Positions 60,176 to 64,000 of a stretch of DNA of 64,000 nt are shown in pieces. Within the stretch, counting starts at the first letter, position 1; each line of letters begins with the position of its first letter. Source of the DNA: Paracyclopina nana (lineage: Eukaryota; Arthropoda; Copepoda; Cyclopoida; Cyclopettidae); contig JAGUCH010000001.1 in the NCBI GenBank assembly GCA_019096065.1, positions 11,594,001-11,658,000 of the forward strand, read 5' to 3'. Under the pieces are notes generated by a model. That model was not told where the DNA came from and searched no databases. It was given only the letters and a program-made list of their open reading frames with translations. The position numbers and the translations under genes were made by a program.

Positions 60176-62053
60176 TTAGGTGGATGAGGAAATTCTTACA
60201 AATGCTTTTGAGCTTTTGAAAATCTTTGGCTTACTGGGGAAGAGTAGCAAAATATTTGGATCTTCCACTGAGAATTCCCATTGAAGATTTGAAGATGCAG
60301 AAATGTCGATGCGTTCCCCGTAAACTAGAGGAGGAATGAAAATGACGGTGTTTGCATCAAGTGTAGTATCCATGTAAAAGGAAAAGAGGAAGATTCTTGT
60401 CAAAGGATCATAGCTGAGAGAGATGGGTTTGCCTGCAGTTGCCATTGGATACGGACGGGTAAAAGAAAATACGATGTCTTCTATGAGATTTCCATTTTCA
60501 TCCCAAAATATGTTTCCATCAGCTGTGTTCCAGTAAGACCAAGACTACGGCAAATAATTTAATTATCCTAGCACAAATCACCCTAACAGATATTAGAACC
60601 TGAAAATGGCCATCAGCAAGCTCCATTACTCGTAAACATTCCCGTGTATCAACCGATTTTGGACTTGTGATATTAGGAAAGCAGTTTCCAAACTGAAATT
60701 CAGCATATTTTCATTTTTGGAAAAAGATTAAAAGTTGGTTAATTACTTCAGTGAGCATTGAAGCACAACCCAACTCATCACTTCTTATTTTTGCGGTTCG
60801 AAAAGCATCAGGTCCAATCAACGAATCACATGCAAATTGGGTCAAACTTCGGCCATTACTTTCAGGTGAAAAAGAGCTACAGTAGTAATGCCAACTGAGG
60901 GCACTCCTATTTAAGTAAGGCTCTCCCCCAGGAACTTGCTTGAAGCCAGGACCCAAAACAGGTAGATTAGATTGCCTTCGACGAAAGTCTGCTGCATAGT
61001 AATCATATTTTGTAAAGTTGCCAATATCCATGGGCCCACAGAATTTTGTCAAAAAATAATTTATGCTGCGAATATTCATAGGTAAAAAGGAGGTTTCTAG
61101 CAGTTGGTCTAATAAGAAGATTCGTTTATACGGATAAAATAAGGCCCACGTGACTGGCTCAAAAAAGATAATTGTGTCCATATCCACGTTGCGAATTGCT
61201 CCACTCGCTCTCTCATATAAAGGAGCCAAGTTCAGTTCTCCTGCTATGCCAGGAAGCAAAAATTGTAGAGAATCAAACAAGTTGCCTCCAAATGGCTCAT
61301 TAATCAGCTCATATCCCAAAACATTATCAAACTGCTTGAATTCCAGAGCCACTCTCTGCCAAAAGTTGGCAAAAGCGTCGGCTACCCCATTGACATTGTC
61401 ATAAAATTGCTGGAATCCAAGACTGATTTCTTTGGTGAAATATCCACATTCCCAGATTTCTAGAGGTTTTGTAAAAGGCCAAGGAAATAAATGGTCAGTC
61501 GATGGCTTTTTCAATTTGGCCTTGATCCATTTTGGTATTCCCCAATAGCCTTCAGTTTCGTTGACACCAGCTGCCCATAATACATCCTGATGCATATCCA
61601 GCAACACGTATACCCCCATGTTTGAAAAGTCGGACACAATTTGCTTCATTACTCCAATGTAAGTTTCGTTGTATTGGCCCTCCTCTGGCTCAAACCCTGA
61701 CCACATTGCTCCTAGCCTAAATTATAGTAAAAATGTTGACTTGATTAAACACAATCAAAAGCCTTTTGACCTGATGACGTTGAAACCAAGATTTTTAATA
61801 GACAATTGCCGTTTCGAGTCTAATAATTGGGGGTCATACCATGGGAACTTTTTGGTTACCGAATTGATGCCCCTAAAAAGCCTCACTCTCCCTTTGCGGT
61901 CCATAAAGTATTTTCCACCCACATGTATCTTGGATTCTGATCTGCGCACGAATATCATTATACCATTTTAAGATTGCCACCAAGGGCAAATGAAGAGTAC
62001 AACCTTTGCAAAGCAGTTGTTAGAATAATCAGCAATATCCAAATTCGTGTCAT
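60176..62053 (-). CDS. Secreted GH5 glycosidase, endoglycoceramidase-like
   Basis: Five exons (62053-62004, 61941-61771, 61716-60747, 60692-60600, 60544-60176) give 550 residues. There is a signal peptide (MTRIWILLIILTTALQ). The TIM-barrel motifs are RGINSVTKKFPWY, GAMWSGFEPEEGQYN, VLLDMHQDVLW, LGYELINEPFGG (acid/base Glu) and MLTE|FGNC, where the nucleophile Glu is the last codon of exon 3. A C-terminal beta-sandwich-like part follows. Endoglycoceramidases cleave the glycan from ceramide in glycosphingolipids; eukaryotic members occur in cnidarians and some other invertebrates. Arthropod glycolipid or dietary substrates are inference. The gene is convergent with CUB gene B (176 bp between stops). 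Confidence 0.9.
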
Positions 62054-62231
62054 GTTGAAGAGCAGCAGTTTAAAACAAGTTTTATATATATGTATGGTGC
62101 TCGCAGCTAGTATATAACAGCATAACAAAACGTACACCAAATTCTGATAGATACACTTAGACGGAATTAGCCTTAACTTCTATAGTCAATTTTTTATTAG
62201 CAATGTCTTAATTTTTGCTAAATAATTAGTG

Positions 62232-62963
62232 CTAATGAAAGTACAGCTTATGCATCTTGAGGGCTTGCGCAGTGACGCATTTCGTATCACAAAAGTCACA
62301 ATTGGATTGATCAGATTCCTGATTTGCAATGATGGTTTCAATATCTCTTTTTGAAAGCTGTTTATCTATGTGATCACTTTCAATAAGGTCATCGTTTTCT
62401 TTCAGCAATCGATTATTGAGGTTTGCGCAGATATGCTGTTTAAGGTGTCGATTCAGTTTGTAATGTCGTTTGCAAAAATCGCACTGGAATTTCCCCATGA
62501 TTTTTTTCTTCGCTGTTGTCACTTGACATAGCGGTTTAGTTTTGCCACTTATTTCTTGAGCATGCTCCATACCCATATGGACAGCTAAATTCTTCTGCAG
62601 ATTGAACTGCTTACCACACGTGTCACATTTAAAGGGCCTTTCGTGCGGGCAAGAAGCTAGGTCAGTTTTATTCCAAAAGACTTTGCCACAGGTGTCACAT
62701 TTATGTTCCTTCTTCATGTGCATGACGAGGTGATCCGTTCTGGAGAATGTCTGGCCACACATGCCACATTTGCACCTTTTGAGGGCCTCATGCACAACTT
62801 TCACGTGGCTGTCAAGGTGCCTTTTCAATAAAAAGTTCATGCCACAAAAGTCACATTTGAAAGGCATCAGATCGTCAAGGTGAATTGACTTGACATGTGA
62901 CTGCAGAGCACTTTTTTTGGGAAAGCATTTGTTGCAGATTTGGCATTTGATAGTCGTTTCCAT
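62232..62963 (-). CDS. C2H2 zinc-finger protein
   Basis: This single-exon frame of 243 residues starts METTIKCQICNKCF and holds about seven C2H2 fingers in tandem, including CDFCGMNFLLKRHLDSH, CGMCGQTFSRTDHLVMH, CDTCGKQFNLQKNLAVH and CDFCKRHYKLNRHLKQH. The fourth (CDTCGKVFWNKTDLASC) lacks the histidine pair. The last finger (CDFCDTKCVTAQALKMH) follows a linker of about 50 acidic and polar residues. It is probably a DNA-binding transcription factor in the nucleus, without a recognisable orthologue. Confidence 0.9.
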   Translation of the reverse strand: METTIKCQICNKCFPKKSALQSHVKSIHLDDLMPFKCDFCGMNFLLKRHLDSHVKVVHEALKRCKCGMCGQTFSRTDHLVMHMKKEHKCDTCGKVFWNKTDLASCPHERPFKCDTCGKQFNLQKNLAVHMGMEHAQEISGKTKPLCQVTTAKKKIMGKFQCDFCKRHYKLNRHLKQHICANLNNRLLKENDDLIESDHIDKQLSKRDIETIIANQESDQSNCDFCDTKCVTAQALKMHKLYFH

Positions 62964-63482
62964 CCTGACTTTAAAACCAACTCATTGAAAGCTCTAATGT
63001 ATTGTGCCACTGTGCTTTCCTTGCACTAAAATATTCCAACTGAGAAATAAGACTATTTTTTGTTGAGCGCTTGGTCAACAACAGGACTTAAGCTGAGAAA
63101 TCACCACGTTGAGAAATGGGGCTTTTTAAAAATGTGTTTTAAAAGGAAACGCGCGCAAATAATAAAATTGAGTAGCATTACTTTGAGACCTTTATTTATA
63201 ATTTCTTTTTCACGTGCGAAGATGATTTATTCGTGTTAACAACTGTAGTGTAGTAATTTTTCTCTTGCCCTTCCACAAGGACAAAACGTTATTCAGATTT
63301 GAAAGAGGACAAGAAGAAGCGCAATCAATGATAAATAGGAGGGATTTCTATCATTCAAATGTATCCATGTCTGATGCTGGTGTTTTCTGGTGGCGGCTGT
63401 TAATCGTTCATTCGTAAAATATATTCACAATGGATCAAGAATGGTAGAATGAAGGTGGAGAAGTCTTGACATCTCATCAGTT
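62964..63482. other. Spacer between zinc-finger gene and EB1
   Basis: This AT-rich region is the upstream region of the zinc-finger gene and the 3' UTR of EB1, transcribed in the same direction. No further exon is seen. Confidence 0.4.
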
Positions 63483-64000
63483 TTAATATTCCTCAATAGG
63501 CTGAGGTGGCAAATCGTCTCCCTCATCTTCTGGCACCGCGAATCCCTCCTAGAAGAGTGAAATCATCGTTAGCTCGACTGTGTAGACTACTCATGTGACT
63601 TTTTTAGAAAGCGCGTAAATTATTTAATTCCTCACATGAAAAGAGCTAAAGAGAAGAGAGGGCCTCTTTAATCCTGAAGGTCCTCAACCTCCTCCTAAGT
63701 TAATAAACAAAAATTAATTTTTCTCACAGAAACAAAGTACCCTAGAATGCCTAATTTTGATAAGCAACTCTTCATATAAAAGTACAGCACTTGAGCATTG
63801 AATTTACCTCTGTAGCATAAAGCACCCCAAGGACTTTTTGGCAAAACTCCCCAACTCCGTCTTGGGTCTCGTATTCTTGCGCCAAAACTTCAATGTCCCT
63901 CAGCTTTCCAAAGTAGAAATCTCTCTCTTTCTCCAGGCCCTCAATCGTGAGATTCTTTTCCAACACTTGGGCGTTTAACTCGTCCACTTGGGCAGCAGAT
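63483..64000 (-). CDS. MAPRE1: Microtubule plus-end protein EB1, 3' end (partial)
   Basis: Two C-terminal exons are in the window: 63548-63483 and one ending at 63808 that runs past the window edge. The EB-homology coiled coil shows LEKERDFYFGKLRDIEVLAQ and VLGVLYATE. The tail reads EGFAVPEDEGDDLPPQPIEE and ends in EEY, the motif that binds CAP-Gly proteins such as CLIP-170 and p150Glued. The calponin-homology domain lies outside. The intron between the exons is 259 nt. Which EB paralogue this is cannot be decided from the tail alone. Confidence 0.94.

Noticed and set aside
1-64000. Retroviral, LTR or Polinton-like sequence
   Set aside because: No reverse transcriptase, integrase, gag, capsid or polymerase motif was seen in any frame. 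The mobile elements here are DNA transposon relatives and MITEs.

Overview
This window reads as nuclear DNA of a small-genome arthropod, perhaps a crustacean. AT-rich spacers separate compact genes whose introns are mostly 50-100 bp with GT-AG ends. The arthropod signal comes from a Tret1-type trehalose transporter with a long N-terminal tail and from two genes of the secreted cysteine-rich CUB family that is expanded in arthropods. The clade is inference. I traced exons by hand from splice sites, reading phase and family motifs. In almost every gene model below the exon lengths sum to a whole number of codons.

Layout. 1-3.4 kb: no gene seen. 3.4-6.2 kb: a 142-bp satellite with degenerate left flank and a four-monomer higher-order repeat in its core. 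6.8-8.7 kb: an intact nine-exon DDE/D transposase-like gene without recognisable terminal repeats, possibly domesticated. 8.7-17.1 kb: gene-poor. 17.2-20.4 kb: two tandem NAPE-PLD-like genes with an N-terminal membrane anchor. 20.8-21.4 kb: a small lysine-rich protein, tail-to-tail with a 24-exon gene (21.4-27.1 kb) for a 1364-residue phosphohistidine dikinase of the PEP synthase/rifampicin phosphotransferase type. 27.8-28.8 kb: an LRMDA-like leucine-rich repeat gene. 29.0-29.4 kb: a small secreted-protein gene behind a TATA box. 31.4-42.3 kb: the Tret1-like transporter, whose large introns hold nested and partly duplicated MITEs. 42.3-49.5 kb: gene-poor.

49.5-51.8 kb: a nine-exon CUB-family gene with a 22-nt microexon; a MITE sits exactly at that exon's donor. 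51.9-53.6 kb: inverted and direct repeats and tRNA-like sequences. 53.6-55.1 kb: a DEG/ENaC channel relic. 55.3-64 kb is gene-dense: NAA50 (-), CIAO2A (+), MARCHF5 (+, overlapping the CIAO2A stop as ATGA), a second CUB gene (+), an endoglycoceramidase-like GH5 (-), a C2H2 zinc-finger protein (-) and the 3' end of EB1/MAPRE (-).

The genes do not form one pathway. Several act on lipids or sugars (NAPE-PLD x2, GH5, Tret1), and the dikinase has an unknown substrate. The CIAO2A-MARCHF5-CUB trio is packed like an operon. I saw no rRNA, CRISPR, retroviral or Polinton-like sequence.
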